Of a stretch of DNA of 64,000 nucleotides, positions 26,979-37,681 are shown in pieces; positions within the stretch are counted from its first letter, which is position 1; each line of letters opens with the position of its first letter. Source of the DNA: Hypoxylon rubiginosum. Taxonomy: Eukaryota > Ascomycota > Sordariomycetes > Xylariales > Hypoxylaceae. A program made the position numbers and the translations under genes. The DNA lies in the NCBI GenBank assembly GCA_902806565.1, contig CADCXA010000041.1:1-64000 (forward strand). Direction: 5' to 3'. Below the pieces are notes generated by a model. That model was not told the DNA's origin, ran no database searches, and was given only the letters and a program-made list of their open reading frames with translations.

Positions 26979-28651
26979 ATGACTTCTACTCTTAATGATT
27001 CTGCTGCAAACGAAAGTCTCTATACAGAGATTACAGGCAACTATCAGTGTAGCAAGTTCTTGCATAAAGACTTTCTACCCAACGGTCAGCTAAAGAAGCT
27101 CTTGACTGAGCGCAACATCAAGCTTGAAATAAAACGGGACCCCCAATCTCCAAATACGGATCTGGATCCGGACCAGGGCCTTGTCAACTACATAGCGAAC
27201 CATGCAGCACGCGTCTTTTCAATTCTAGTCGTGTCAGGTCTTGTCAAGAAAGCATTGACACTAAAACAGTACCAGTTCATGGACAAGTATCTTCCTGTTC
27301 AGATAAATGGCAAAAAGGTCACTACTTGTCATCTTCTCGCAGATAACCAAGCCCTGTCTTGGTTTGAAGATTGGAGTGTCGTGGACCTAGGGCACTTCAA
27401 CACGTACCAGTGGCATTTCATCGCCCCGGTATTCACGGGTGATTCAATCATAGATCAGCTTCATGATAAGTGCCCGTTGCCCTTCGTCAGCTACGATGAT
27501 ACCAATGAAGGAGGGAGCAACGGAAAGATCTACAAGGCTCAAATTCATCGTGATCATATCACAGACATCCAACATGATAAGGTAAGTAGGTACCTAGGTC
27601 TGGGTAGGCATCCTGCTAGAACGGAACACGGTATTTAATAATTTTCCTATAGGACATCACAGTGGCTATTAAAATGCTTCGCGCCACTCATGGCCCAAAC
27701 AGAGACTATGAAGTCGAAATCGACGCTTTATGTCTAGCGAGACAGCTAAAAAACAAGCATCTGGTAAAGTTCATTGCAGGGTTCGAGGTGGGTGAGCATC
27801 ACTACCTGATGTTCCAATGGGTTGACGGGGGGAATCTCCGTAGGTTTTGGGAGAGACCCCCATGGTCGCGCAATGAATCAATCCCCTGGGCTGTCAAGCA
27901 AATGAAAGGCATTGCGGAATGCTTGGAAATGCTGCACGGTTTCAATCCCGACATGAATTGCCGCCACGGGGACCTAAAGCCCGAAAATATTCTCGTCTCA
28001 AAAGATAAAATCCTTCAGATTGCAGATATGGGATCAGCCAAAATCCACATGGCACCGACAAACCTCAGGCAAATCGGGATAATGTCGCTTGCTGGCACAA
28101 TTCGGTACCAGCCTCCTGAGATGGAGACTAACATTTCGGGGAAAAGATCACGGGCATACGATGTTTGGTCAATGGGTTGCATTATACTCGAGTTCATCAT
28201 CTGGGTCCTCTATGGACCGGATGGGCTACGGGAGTTTGACAACTCCTTCGATACTATGTCTCAACCGTTCTTCTATGTCGATGAAGAACGCGGACCCTTG
28301 CGTCCCAACGTCACTGAATGGATTAACCATCTACGCAAAACTTGCCTTAGCGGTTCAGACAATGAATGTGTTAGTCGAGCAATGAGAGACCTTCTTGAAT
28401 TCGCCTGCAACCAGATCTTGATCGAGAATGACAAGGTAGAAAACGGTAATATGGGACAGATCAGCAAAGGACGTGGAGTACCGAATATACTCCTTTCACG
28501 AGCAACAACTCGAGTAAAGCAAGGGAAACAGCAACAGAGGGCTATCATGTCAGATGTGAGCGTTATGCTTAAACGCATTTGCTCGAACAAGGAACCAGAC
28601 TACTTTTACAACGAAAAGGCACCAATCACAGACACACTGACACAGAGGTAA
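26979..28651 (+). CDS. protein kinase with fungal N-terminal extension
   Basis: Exons 26979-27581 and 27653 onward (intron 71 nt, GTAAGT...CTATAG). The second exon runs to TAA at 28649-28651, or splices at AG|GTAAGT (28648-28713) to a tiny last exon ending at 28720. Either way the protein is about 533 residues. Residues 1-170 are a helical domain common to fungal kinases of this class. The kinase domain follows: a glycine-rich GGSNGKIYKA, VAIKM with the ATP-binding lysine, CRHGDLKPENIL (catalytic loop with HGD for HRD), IADMGSA (DMG for DFG), GTIRYQPPEME and DVWSMGC. All catalytic residues are kept, so it is probably active as a Ser/Thr kinase. The neighbouring HET-domain remnant suggests a role linked to non-self recognition, which is inference. 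Confidence 0.88.
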
Positions 28652-28720
28652 GTCACAAACCCAACACCACGACGAAGGCAGTCTGCTGATACGCGCTTGA
28701 AACCCACTACTAGAATGTAA

Positions 28721-29058
28721 GATCTAAATCCTTCATCATTTGTATCTCATATCGTTCTACTATTCCATGTTGTTGGTCCTAATAGTCTAATTTCTTACCA
28801 TATCTGGGATTGTCTATTTCCTCTTTGATGGCAGAATCCCCGAGACTATTGCTAACCTCTAAACCCTCACAGGAGTTAAGTCATTCAACATGATTCGCAA
28901 GGGCAAACCTATTCTGTTCGAGGCTAATACGGCCTCCCCTTTGCCAAAAACCACAGTACCTATGTAAATACACTCCTGTCACTACCAAAAATAGCAATTG
29001 AATGGGATATGAAAATTGAGTTCTTCTAGGACATCTACTAAAGGTAATTTACCCTTAA
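28721..29058. other. gene-free gap between kinase and HET remnant
   Basis: Stops occur in all plus frames. No HET-domain N-terminal motif can be read. It may hold degraded sequence of the HET gene. Confidence 0.4.
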
Positions 29059-29701
29059 CTTCTCGCATGAAGCCGACCGGTCGGTTGCCATGTTGGGGCT
29101 TGAAAAACGACTGGCGGATGCCTACAAGGTACGCGCAAAATATGGTATCCTAGACGGTCGTTATCTTCATAGAAGCCTGCTTCGGCAGACAGGAGACGAG
29201 AAGGACCAGAAGAAACCACTACGGCTACTACGCAAGATTAACTTCGCAGCTGGCAACAAAGTTCCGTCCTGGTCTTGGATGGCGGTCATGGGCCCCATCA
29301 AGTACATGGACGCCCCATTTAATCTGATGATATGGGGCCCCAATATCGAATCGCCACTGAAGAAGGTCTACGACGATATGGATGGTGAATGAAAAACGCA
29401 GGCACCAGGCTTCATAGTCCCGGCGATGGACGTCGCACAGAGTGTAGGCGCTGAAGACCTAATTTACGACCGGCCCGAGTATTATAAAGAAGACGGTACG
29501 GTTATAAATGGACTGAAGTGTGTTCAGATTGGGCGTGAGAAAACAGAAGACCCGGATTCCCCATTGTTTTACACTCTTCTTCTCATCCCGAAAGGTACAT
29601 CTGGAGAAGGATTTGCCAACTACGAGAGAATCGGTGTCGCCTGCCTGCTTCGGGATGACCTCGAAGAGAAGAAAGGCGGAACTATGGTACGAATTGTTTA
29701 G
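29059..29701 (+). pseudogene. HET-domain protein, C-terminal remnant
   Basis: One plus frame reads NFSHEADRSVAMLGLEKRL (about 29063 on), then RYLHRSLLRQ, KVPSWSWMAVMGPIKYMDAP and, after an in-frame TGA at 29390-29392, continues unbroken in the same frame through FIVPAMDVAQS and YERIGVACLL to 29701. GLEKRL, RSLLWQ-like and PSWSWMA are hallmarks of the region after the HET domain in fungal heterokaryon-incompatibility proteins. The N-terminal HET domain is absent and only about 205 codons remain, so it is called a pseudogene. Such genes act in allorecognition and cell death on hyphal fusion; this copy is unlikely to. Confidence 0.72.
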
Positions 29702-31497
29702 TACGAATATTTGCTTTGTTCTTGGACCCGTATCGAGAGCGTCATTGTGAGTTACTTGAAGGCGAATGTGGTGGGTGCTGGCTCCCTGACATTTCCTTAC
29801 TTGGGTACACCCAGCCTTGCAGTCTAGGATAGAGTGTAACTGGTTACTGGAGATTTATTCTGTCAAGTTGTTGTTTTACCACTAATTCGAATGGATCAAT
29901 ATTACTCTGGTGAATAGGGGAATCTGTTTCTTACGACCTGTGCATGTGCGCATGAAGCGAAGAGGAACGAAAAGAAAAAAGAGGAGAAAAAGGAGGAGAA
30001 AAAGGGATAAAAAGCTTCTAGAGTACGAGGTAATAGAGCAGGCAGATAATCGATGGGAAAAAAAAAGAATTGCTACGTAGTGGGCTCGAATGGGATACCT
30101 CTTCTGGCCAACAGCAAAAAGAGAACTGTCGGAGCCATCTCTTCAAGGCCCAGCCTTAAGTCTAAGCGCCTAAGCTGCTGCGCCCCCTTGCCCCTGGAGT
30201 TCTTTGCTCGTTAGGACCGACGGGTACTTGGTTTGCGACTCACTTTCGTGATTAGAACCCCTGGAATCTTTGATATTCCAAGTGGCTGGCGCTCAGCTGT
30301 CCTTCTGGAGGATTTCCTGGCATTCCCTTTTCAGGTCCAGTCCGTGCGGGGTCCTTGTCGTGTCTGAGGCGTTAACCAACTGAGCCATTGAAGGCTCTTG
30401 CTTGTTGGGTCGCCGCTGTTGCTGGGTGGCACTGTTCTTGCAAATTATAAGGCAACTACGGTTTCCGCAGTTTTACCGGGAAGTCTGGGAGCTCTCCTGT
30501 TGCGTGCCCTTTTAATTCCCTTTTAATTTGGTATTTTGCAACCCTCCGATGGCAGGCAACTTAGAAGGTGCGCGCAGGCCTAGGAAATGACACCTGCTAC
30601 TTGTTCGATTCGGAAGACGCGGCCGGGAGCTCTCAGACAGGGCTAGACGAGATGTTGGCTCAGAAGCTCAGGTACGTTCGACTGCCGGTGGCGTCTTCCT
30701 AATTTCTTGTTACCTGCCATACGTGCTCCTTGCGTTTGATATGCATATACTGATCATGACAAAGAAATGAAGTTGCATTGACAGAGTTAGGCCACTTGTA
30801 AAAAGGCAACAATGGGGGTTATATAGGAATCGAGAGGGAAGCGAAGTAGGAAGATAGGGAAGGATTATGCTTATTTCCCTCTGGCGCAATCAAGGACAGC
30901 ATGCAGTCGTACGGGACGTTCATGGTGCCAATCCAAGGTGTCAACACAGCATGAGACGAAAATCAAACCACTTGAGATAAACTCCGATTCTCCAGACCTA
31001 GAGAACGGGATAAGCTTAGTTAAGGGAGTGAATGTGGTAAGGGAGTAGGTATGCCATTTGAAAGGCAATCGGACAGAGTCAGTTTACGTCATGTAATTCC
31101 CCAGTGCCCGAGTTTTTAGGGGGGTTATTGTGCTGGGAGGATGGCCAAAAAGGGGGCTCCATCAACCAGTCATAATCCACGAAGCGGCCAGTTAAAGAAA
31201 ACTTGGGTAACAACGTCTGGCAACTTCATCATGCAGCCCCAATCGACCATGCCATTTTCTCATGTTAAATATATTTCTTTATTCACCTGCCTTTTCTATT
31301 CCCAGTCCCAACTTTGACTTCTCGACCTGCTTGCCTAAGTGCACAGAAATATTTGTATAAAAAATAGCCAAAAGAGCTACTATCGAATTACGCGTTGCTG
31401 TGACTGAAAGCCCGGATTCAGGGCCCAACTCTTACATCGACGAGGGGTACGTTTAACCCGATTACCAGTCTATGAATCTCCCTGGCTGAGCCAAGCT
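29702..31497. other. gene-poor stretch with purine tract and tRNA-like fragment
   Basis: There is no supported protein gene; ORF 30871-31068 (minus, 65 codons) shows no domain. At 29950-30015 lies a G/A-only tract. At 30050-30400 lies a possible tRNA-derived repeat, listed separately. Confidence 0.5.
30055..30400 (-). mobile_element. possible tRNA-derived SINE
   Basis: On the minus strand TGGCTCAGTTGG (30376-30387) matches the Pol III A-box consensus exactly and continues TTAACGCC like a D arm. GGTTCTAATCA (30249-30259) is a 9/11 B-box match but about 117 nt away, longer than in a tRNA. A T run on the minus strand (30057-30067) could end Pol III transcription. No tRNA fold can be made. A SINE or an old tRNA pseudogene are alternatives. 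Confidence 0.35.
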
Positions 31498-32207
31498 ATG
31501 AATAGGACCTTGACCTCCCAAGATGGAGTGCCCATGGTATTCGGAGGCAGTTTGTTGGGCCACTCCGCTGCCGCTGCCGCTGCTACTGTGCCTCCAGCAA
31601 CAATTGCTTTTACGTTGCCATCCTCGCCTTTCAAAACAACACTCTTCCAGTCGGAAATGACCTAAGGTATGAAATCCCGATGCCTGACCTAGCCGGGATT
31701 AAGCCAGAAGACATCCCGAAAGAAAAGCTGCAGGAAGAAATTACTGCCTCGATCACAAAGGACATTCCCCTCCTGCAACTCGATGCCGAGCAAGAACCCT
31801 TCGATTGGCGACCATTGGACAACCCACTCACGCCCGATCCAACACACTTCCGTCAACGTTCGTTGGTCCGCTCACCCCCGCCATTATCCGATGATATCTC
31901 TGTACACCAAGCTGCACTGGCTCATCTGTCAGACACGTACATGTTAGGTGCAGCTTTAGTTGCGAATCAAGCATTGGTCGGGGAGAAATTACGAAACGTT
32001 GCATTTAGCGCCAGCCTGAATCAGAACATCTCACTCCATGACCCAGCAGCCAGGGTAGGTGGATGGATGTTAGCTGAGCGAGATATATCCTGGGGTTCTG
32101 GTGGCAGGGTACTCATCCACCAACGATTTTGGAACATTGAGAGTGGCCGACTTGTCATGTCTGGCAGTCAGGACGGTCTGATCCGGCTGAAAAATGCGAA
32201 ACTTTGA
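31498..32207 (+). pseudogene. acyl-CoA thioesterase II (TesB-like), internally deleted
   Basis: The first frame opens at ATG 31498 and reads GVPMVFGGSLLGHSAAAAA, the start of the first hot-dog domain, then stops at 31665. A second frame resumes at about 31580 with CFYVAILAFQNNTLPVGN and YEIPMPDLAGI, then stays open to 32207 through YMLGAALV, the second hot-dog domain, and the family's end WMLAERDISWGSGGRVLIHQ...SGSQDGLIRLK. Between VPP of the first frame and the second frame about 40 residues of the family are missing. The enzyme would hydrolyse acyl-CoA or polyketide thioesters, probably peroxisomal. Next to a PKS remnant it could have been a cluster gene. Alternatively the 3' ORF (175 codons from 31680) is still expressed as a single hot-dog protein. 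Confidence 0.7.
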
Positions 32208-32396
32208 ATCAACACTCCCTACATTCTGTTACAGAGTTTAACGATCTTTAAGGGCGCATAAGTTACTCTCACTCACTTGAATCCTCGTACAAGTTTGAAT
32301 TCCATTGCTAGCATTCTCTTTTTGAAGCTTGGTTATTGCACACTCGTATAGCTCGATCTCTAGTGTCACGACAAACGATTCCTTCAAAGAACACTA

Positions 32397-32802
32397 CTAC
32401 TTATCTGCCTTAATGGCGAGTTTACTTCTGTCGGTAACCAGTGTCCCAACTGACCGGATAGTTGTTCCACCCATTATCTCGAAAACCGCTACTTCGGCTT
32501 GGAAGTCAATGTCGATCCCGTTGCGAATTTTGACAGCCATCAGCGAGTCAACGCCATACTCAGATAGGCGTTTGTCAGGATCGATATCGTCAGGCAAATT
32601 CGACAAGGCTCGCGCAAGTTTGGTCACAAGCGTAAGTACGACTATTTCGCACCGCTCTTTGCTCCCGCTGGCTTGCTTGAACAGTGCACTGACATCAACA
32701 GTCGTTTCACTTCCTGTCTTATATCGTCCACCGAGAGGCCGAATAAACCCCGCGAATAGGGGAACACCTTGCGCAAGTAGTAGAAGGAAGGGTTGGCAAT
32801 TG
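32397..32802 (-). pseudogene. highly reducing polyketide synthase, C-terminal ACP remnant
   Basis: The minus frame, open from just after a TAA near 32803 to the stop at 32397, has a linker with VDVSALFKQASGSKERCEIV and then an acyl-carrier domain: KLARALSNLP, DIDPDKRLSEYGVDSLMAVK with the phosphopantetheine serine in GVDSL, and VAVFEIMGG near the natural C-terminus. This is the normal end of a fungal HR-PKS (about 2300-2500 residues), but everything upstream (KS, AT, DH, ER, KR) is missing. It faces the thioesterase pseudogene tail to tail, 190 bp apart. It marks a former polyketide cluster. Confidence 0.8.
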
Positions 32803-32828
32803 TTTTAACTGCGAATGTGGTGGAGGCT

Positions 32829-33087
32829 GATGGAAACCTCCATGCGAACAAGTCAACCGTTTTGGTCTAGAAACTCGAAGATGGCGTAATGTCCATGCGG
32901 TAGGCTTCGATGACAACTTGCGCCGCATTGAGTCAGGAGAGAGGGAGGCCTTCCATCTGACTAGCACTAAATACACACCAGGCTCGTGGCGCATCAGCTC
33001 CGGGAGTGACATCGTTCCGGTCAACAAGGATCTGAAGTACTACGAGGACAACGGCGTTTTAGGTCTTATGGCCTGCTGTCCCTAGCT
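32829..33087 (+). pseudogene. unidentified gene fragment, plus strand
   Basis: A frame of about 85 codons without ATG runs from after a TGA at about 32829 to TAG near 33085. It reads WKPPCEQVNRFGLETRRW and later SGSDIVPVNKDLKYYEDNG. Codon use looks coding and the antisense frames do not look real. I do not recognise the family. It sits where the upstream part of the PKS should be, so a rearrangement joined two unrelated pieces here. Confidence 0.35.
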
Positions 33088-34464
33088 TAGTGCCCTAGTT
33101 TAGCGTGTGAGCTCCCCCTGCTTAGGTAGCGGTCTGGCAGCAGCCTAGGCACTAAATAGAGTTAAAGATGGGAAGTTTTATCGCCTTAGACGGCTGGCCA
33201 TATGTCAAACCCCTAAAAATTGATGACATAATCTTGAGTTATAGGAGGTATGCGCTGTAACTCACTGTAATTATAGCGGGGCTCTGCACTAAGCTCCCTG
33301 TATTTATAGGGCATTTATAACAGAGGTAAGGGTTAGGTGGGTTTTGACACTTGGCCCCCTGGAAAACACTTAACCTTTTACCACATATCCGGCTCATTCC
33401 TAAGTGTAATTTAATTGTAATTGAATTGCAATTGAATTGCAATTCAATTATAATTGGTATTTATGAATTCTAATACGTATTTGGGTATACGGGAAGCCGT
33501 TGTTGAGGCTATCGGTGACCTCCAGCATTTATGTCCCTGTATTATAGGGCAGTTATCGTTTCAGTGGCTTCTTAAAAGAGAGCAAGCAATGGAACCTTGA
33601 TTCTTAACTAAGCGGCCATTGTTCAAAGATCTAATGACTACCCTCTGTATTGATGTCGTCACTTCGAAAAGAAGAGAGCGATGCCGGCGTCGGAATCAGT
33701 TCAAATGAACAGACAATCATCATGGTGATCACCCTCAGCTCTAACATTGCTAGCTTGACACCTAAAGAGAAGACGCAAGGTCAGCTATACTCCGAAGACA
33801 TAAAGTGTTCATATAGATACTAACCAAAGCAGTCTCGAAGGCCTGCAACAGCCCTCCCGGCTCCTTACGACAAAGCTGATCCAGCTCGCGGGTTTAAAAC
33901 ATGGCCCCTTAATACCCAATGTATTCCTTGATTAGAGTACTAAACTGCCTCTCAAGACTAAGACGACATGATGAATTATTATCAGTCTGGAAGACATACA
34001 GGATGGTAGAACGAGTAGAAGTTATTACGAATCCGATTGGTGATTCACTAAATACCTACCTCCTAGGTAGGTAGGTAGGCTCCCTCTTAAGAATCAAGTA
34101 ATCAACGCTGAATCACAGAAACCTGCCTTGGAATCTTGACTCTATCTTCGTGACGCCTCGTCATTCATTTTAAAATGAGTTAAGCCCGTGGCCACACTTT
34201 CATAATGAAAACCAGGTTGCTCTTTGCTACTTAATACCGTTTGTATTCCCGAATCCTACGGCCTTTAACCAATCTATAACTAGAAGCAAAACGATATCCT
34301 AAGCCAATGAACCATCGGTTATAGCACAAGACCCTTCACAAAATTCTTGCCTAGCTGCACGAGATTACCTCCGTATTAGGTTTCCTCTATCGTCGCTAGC
34401 AATCAGCCAATTCCTAAAATCCTTCAAGTCGACCACCCTGAGAACGTATTGACAAACATCGGAT
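33088..34464. other. gene-free stretch
   Basis: There are no supported genes. It contains a 20 bp perfect palindrome (33430-33449) and a cluster of CTACCTACCTAGG-type motifs at 34055-34080. The last part should carry the promoter and first 5'UTR exon of the coiled-coil gene. Confidence 0.5.
33420..33449. repeat. ATTGAATTGCAATTCAAT palindrome with tandem half unit
   Basis: The unit TTGAATTGCAA occurs twice in tandem, and the second copy forms a perfect 20 bp palindrome at 33430-33449. Function unknown; a protein-binding site or a slippage product are both possible. Confidence 0.5.
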
Positions 34465-34541
34465 GTACGTCTCCAACCCTCCCAGATCAAAAGTCGAAGT
34501 ATCCTCAGATCGTGCTAATGTGACCAACCACCTAAATATAG
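34465..34541 (+). other. predicted 5'UTR intron of coiled-coil gene A
   Basis: Donor GTACGT, branch GTGCTAATG, acceptor AATATAG. It ends 26 nt before the ATG, a layout shared with genes B and C. Confidence 0.55.
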
Positions 34542-34567
34542 GAGAAGACCTAGACATCTCATCAAAA

Positions 34568-34903
34568 ATGGGTCGCGAAGCAAGATTTCAACGCCGCATC
34601 GACAGACTTCAAAGCCGCATCGACATACTTAAAAGCCGCATCGACATATTTCAAAACACCATCAAAGAGTTAAAAAACAAGATAACGCTAACGTTGTCTC
34701 ACATAAATGAACTGGAGGAATCCCTGGTTGAAGCGAAAAGCACACCGGCGAAGCAGAGCTACAGAGACCAGATCAAAGCCTCTAAAAAGAAACTAGGGGT
34801 CTTCGAAAAGGAACGAGACGATCTCGAAAAGGAACGAAACGATCTCGAAAAGGAACGAAACGATCTAGAGGAAGAACTGAAGAAAATGGAGGAGATGGAG
34901 TAA
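34568..34903 (+). CDS. small charged coiled-coil protein A
   Basis: 111 residues, starting MGREARFQRRIDRL. The frame also opens earlier (ATG 34463), but GTACGT at 34465, a GCTAAT branch site and ATATAG ending at 34541 form a good 77 nt intron that removes that ATG, so 34568 is preferred. The whole protein is a heptad-patterned coiled coil. RIDxLxS-type units repeat three times near the N-terminus (33 bp DNA repeat), and EKERNDLEKERNDLE near the C-terminus comes from a 21 bp tandem repeat. There is no signal peptide or known domain. The start context TCAAAAATGGGTCGC resembles that of coiled-coil gene B. Function unknown. Confidence 0.7.
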   Translation: MGREARFQRRIDRLQSRIDILKSRIDIFQNTIKELKNKITLTLSHINELEESLVEAKSTPAKQSYRDQIKASKKKLGVFEKERDDLEKERNDLEKERNDLEEELKKMEEME

Positions 34904-35269
34904 TTCGTGTCTCGATGAAGGAGTTGTTCTCCAAGATTATGGGGCGTCGTTATATGCTTTCTTCCAAAGCTCGGCGCGGAGATTGCGGACAGCCTCGTCA
35001 ATAGTGAGGTATCCATATATAATACAGAGACAATTCTGATTGTGAATTAGCTGAATCAATCATACAAGATTATCGGCATAATGAGTATGAATTAAATGTG
35101 TTGACTTCGAAAGGGGTGCAACTCGGATCTCTTCGTGGGTTTATGTGAATAGGCAGAAGCACGTGTACATATATTAGAGCTAGTTATCTACCCAATGTAT
35201 GAATACTACGGGATGTAGACCCTGTGTCGGCTATTAAGAGTTTTATACGCAAAATGTGAATCGAATATG
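34904..35269. other. 3' flanks of two convergent genes
   Basis: The shared downstream region of coiled-coil gene A and the mitochondrial protein gene. No further feature is seen. Confidence 0.5.
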
Positions 35270-36514
35270 CTACTTTGACTCATTTTTAGCCTTGTCGATG
35301 ATCTCCTGAGCTTTCTGCGACTTCTTCTCCAACACCTGCTTTATCTCAGACAAGGTATCTTTGACCAACTGTTCGCCTTCCTCCGAATGCTTGTCAGCTA
35401 CCTCCTTCAGCTGCTTCAGCTTCGGGAGGATCTCGCCGCCCTCGGGTATCATGTCGAAATATTGCTCCAGGCCGGTGCCGCTGGCGAGCTGTGAGCCCTT
35501 GGACTTGGCCTTATCGACCGCCTTCTTGACGTAGCCTTCGAATTCGCTCGTATCTCCAGACTCCACGGCACCTTTGGCTTTCTCGAACATCTCCTTTGCG
35601 TTGCCCTGCTTTAATGCGCTCGCGTTGCTTTCGACCAGCTCCTTCACCTTCGGGTTCTTATCGAGAAACGGCTTTGCCTGCTCCATGCCCTTCTTCCAAG
35701 CCTCGTCGCCTAGCTTTTTGACTTGCTCTACCTTCTCCTGGATGAGCTTTCGTGCTTGATCAATGTTATCGGCACTAAACCCTCTAGAAACTATCTTCTT
35801 GACCTGATCCCAAGTCTCCTCAACTTGCTTCTTTGCCTCGGGACCGTACTGTTCGCCCATCTGATTCAGCTGGTCAATGCTTCCGCCGAACTTCTGTTTC
35901 ATCTCGGGATGACTGTCAAGGATATCCGTGAGCGCGTCAGCAGCGAGGCTGCCTATCTTCTTAGATAGATCGGCCAAGACTTCGAGAGCTTTTGATCCCG
36001 TCTCCAAGCTCAGACCTGATTTAGACACATCCCGAAATTGCCGATAAGCATCGCTGAGGATCTGATCGACTTCGTCTCGGTGGTTCTCGCGGACCTTCTC
36101 GATGTCGTTGAAAGTAGTGTCAACATATTGGCGACCTCCAGGCACCCATGCCACATAGGAATAGCAGAAATCCTTGATGTAATTGATGGTCTGGTCGGTA
36201 TCGGGGGTATTCTCTTGGAGCTTCTGAGCTGCTTCGTTGTACTTTTTGTTCACCTCTTTTATCGTCTTGTTGATCGTCCTCGACGTTTTCCCGGCCGGCG
36301 AGAAGAGATATGCCGTATAAAGGAAGGTCCCAGCAGCGACTCCACCAGCGACACCGGCTGCAAGATGGGAACTGCTAGCGCTCGTGCTGCTACCTGAGGG
36401 AGAGGACGAAGAAGAAGACTGAAAGCGCGTCTGATGGGCCCTTAGTGTTCTTGATGAGCGCGCTACTCTAGGCAAGCTGGTGCGACCCAACGATCTTGTA
36501 GGTAACATGTTCAA
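35270..36514 (-). CDS. mitochondrial membrane protein with amphipathic helices
   Basis: 414 residues, one exon, intact. Residues 1-35 are rich in R, S and T with no acid (MLPTRSLGRTSLPRVARSSR), a typical mitochondrial presequence. About 50-72 form one hydrophobic, Gly/Ala-rich membrane segment (AAGVAGGVAAGTFLYTAYLF). The rest is long charged amphipathic helix with apolipoprotein-like KxxxE spacing (for example KKQVEETWDQVKKIV and DEAWKKGMEQAKPF), ending in Lys/Glu-rich helix. This matches conserved fungal proteins of unknown function, probably inner-membrane anchored with the helical part facing the intermembrane space or matrix. Codon use is GC-rich, unlike the AT block 450 bp away, and there is no sign of RIP. 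A role in membrane shaping is a guess. Confidence 0.88.
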   Translation of the reverse strand: MNMLPTRSLGRTSLPRVARSSRTLRAHQTRFQSSSSSSPSGSSTSASSSHLAAGVAGGVAAGTFLYTAYLFSPAGKTSRTINKTIKEVNKKYNEAAQKLQENTPDTDQTINYIKDFCYSYVAWVPGGRQYVDTTFNDIEKVRENHRDEVDQILSDAYRQFRDVSKSGLSLETGSKALEVLADLSKKIGSLAADALTDILDSHPEMKQKFGGSIDQLNQMGEQYGPEAKKQVEETWDQVKKIVSRGFSADNIDQARKLIQEKVEQVKKLGDEAWKKGMEQAKPFLDKNPKVKELVESNASALKQGNAKEMFEKAKGAVESGDTSEFEGYVKKAVDKAKSKGSQLASGTGLEQYFDMIPEGGEILPKLKQLKEVADKHSEEGEQLVKDTLSEIKQVLEKKSQKAQEIIDKAKNESK

Positions 36515-36990
36515 TCGCGGTGGTAAGAGTAACAGCGAAATGGTAGGTAGTGCTAGGGGACGAGATTCGTTAATGATGTTTCAGTGAAGGTAAGGTAAGT
36601 GCTTAGATTTTCAAATGGCAACAGAAATATTTTATGGTGATTCGGTAATGGTGACGCGACGATGTCCCGTAGCGGCGTACCCGCCAGGTACATGCACTAC
36701 ATACTTATGTATGTACATGTAGGTAGGGCTGCTGGTGATGTAAAGTAAGTAAACGCCAAGGCAGTTATTGTCTAGCCGTGGCAAGCCGCCGGGATGACGT
36801 CGAGACTGTACTTTAGTGCCCGGGCAGCCGGGTAGCTGCACAGTGGGTCTTCCGGAGCTCCGTTGAATCAAATTGGTCTCCGGCCCTATTCGGAAGATTA
36901 ACATAAAAGACCGGACAGCCGAGGAAAGTGGGTCTATAATACACGTGCTGCATCTTTTATATTGCCTAGAACTTTTATATATCGACGGGA
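36515..36990. other. promoter side of the mitochondrial protein gene, block edge
   Basis: Upstream region of the minus-strand gene, with TACATGTAGGTAGG-type motifs (36700-36730) and a CACGTG site near 36943. The AT block begins at about 36990. The ORF 36632-36904 is not supported. Confidence 0.45.
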
Positions 36991-37399
36991 CGTTATAAAG
37001 TATTATTATTATATATATTTATTAAAATAATTAATAATAATTATTATTAATTTTATTTATAAATAAGTTAATATATTTATATTTATATAAATATTTTTTA
37101 AATATTTTAATTATTATTTTAAAAAAATAATTAAAATTTTATTAATTATTTTAATTTTTTTTAAAAAAACTTAATATTTAATTAATTAAGTTATTAATTA
37201 TAAACTTTTTTTTTATTAAATATTTTAATAATATAATTATATAATTTTTAACGGTTTTTTATTTTTTTAATAAATAAATTTATTTTTATTATAAAATATA
37301 ATTTTTATAATTATAATATTATAATTTTTATTTTTATTTTTTATTATTAAATAAATAAAGTTTAATTATATAACATATATATATATTAATATAAATTAA

Positions 37400-37605
37400 A
37401 TAAATAAAGTTATTTATAATAAAATAAAATAAAATAAAAAATAATTATTAATATTATAATTTAATTATAATTTAATTTAAAAATTTAAATATAAATATAT
37501 AATATAAAACTTATATAACCTTATAATTATATATAAAGCTTAAAATTTTATATATATTATTTTATATAATAATTTTATTTATATTATTTTATATTTATAA
37601 CGGTT
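37400..37605 (-). repeat. inverted copy of the second LTR family
   Basis: The reverse complement of 37500-37600 contains ATAAAATAATATAAATAAAA, then TTATTATATAAAATAATATA, as in the LTRs at 12541 and 17608, and continues with a looser match to the 3' part. It is a solo LTR or fragment next to the LTR at 37682. Confidence 0.6.
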
Positions 37606-37681
37606 TATATTATAATAATATTATTTTATTTTAAATATTAAATAATTTTTTAATTATTTATAATAATAAAAAATATAATAA

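Noticed and set aside
30871..31068. 65-codon minus ORF
   Set aside because: No recognisable feature and ordinary length for chance.
32329..32808. 159-codon plus ORF opposite the PKS remnant
   Set aside because: It is the antisense shadow of the ACP-coding frame.
35574..36397. Plus-strand ORFs within the mitochondrial protein gene
   Set aside because: Shadows of the long intact minus-strand gene.
36632..36904. 90-codon minus ORF
   Set aside because: It lies in the upstream region of the mitochondrial gene; no domain and low-complexity composition.
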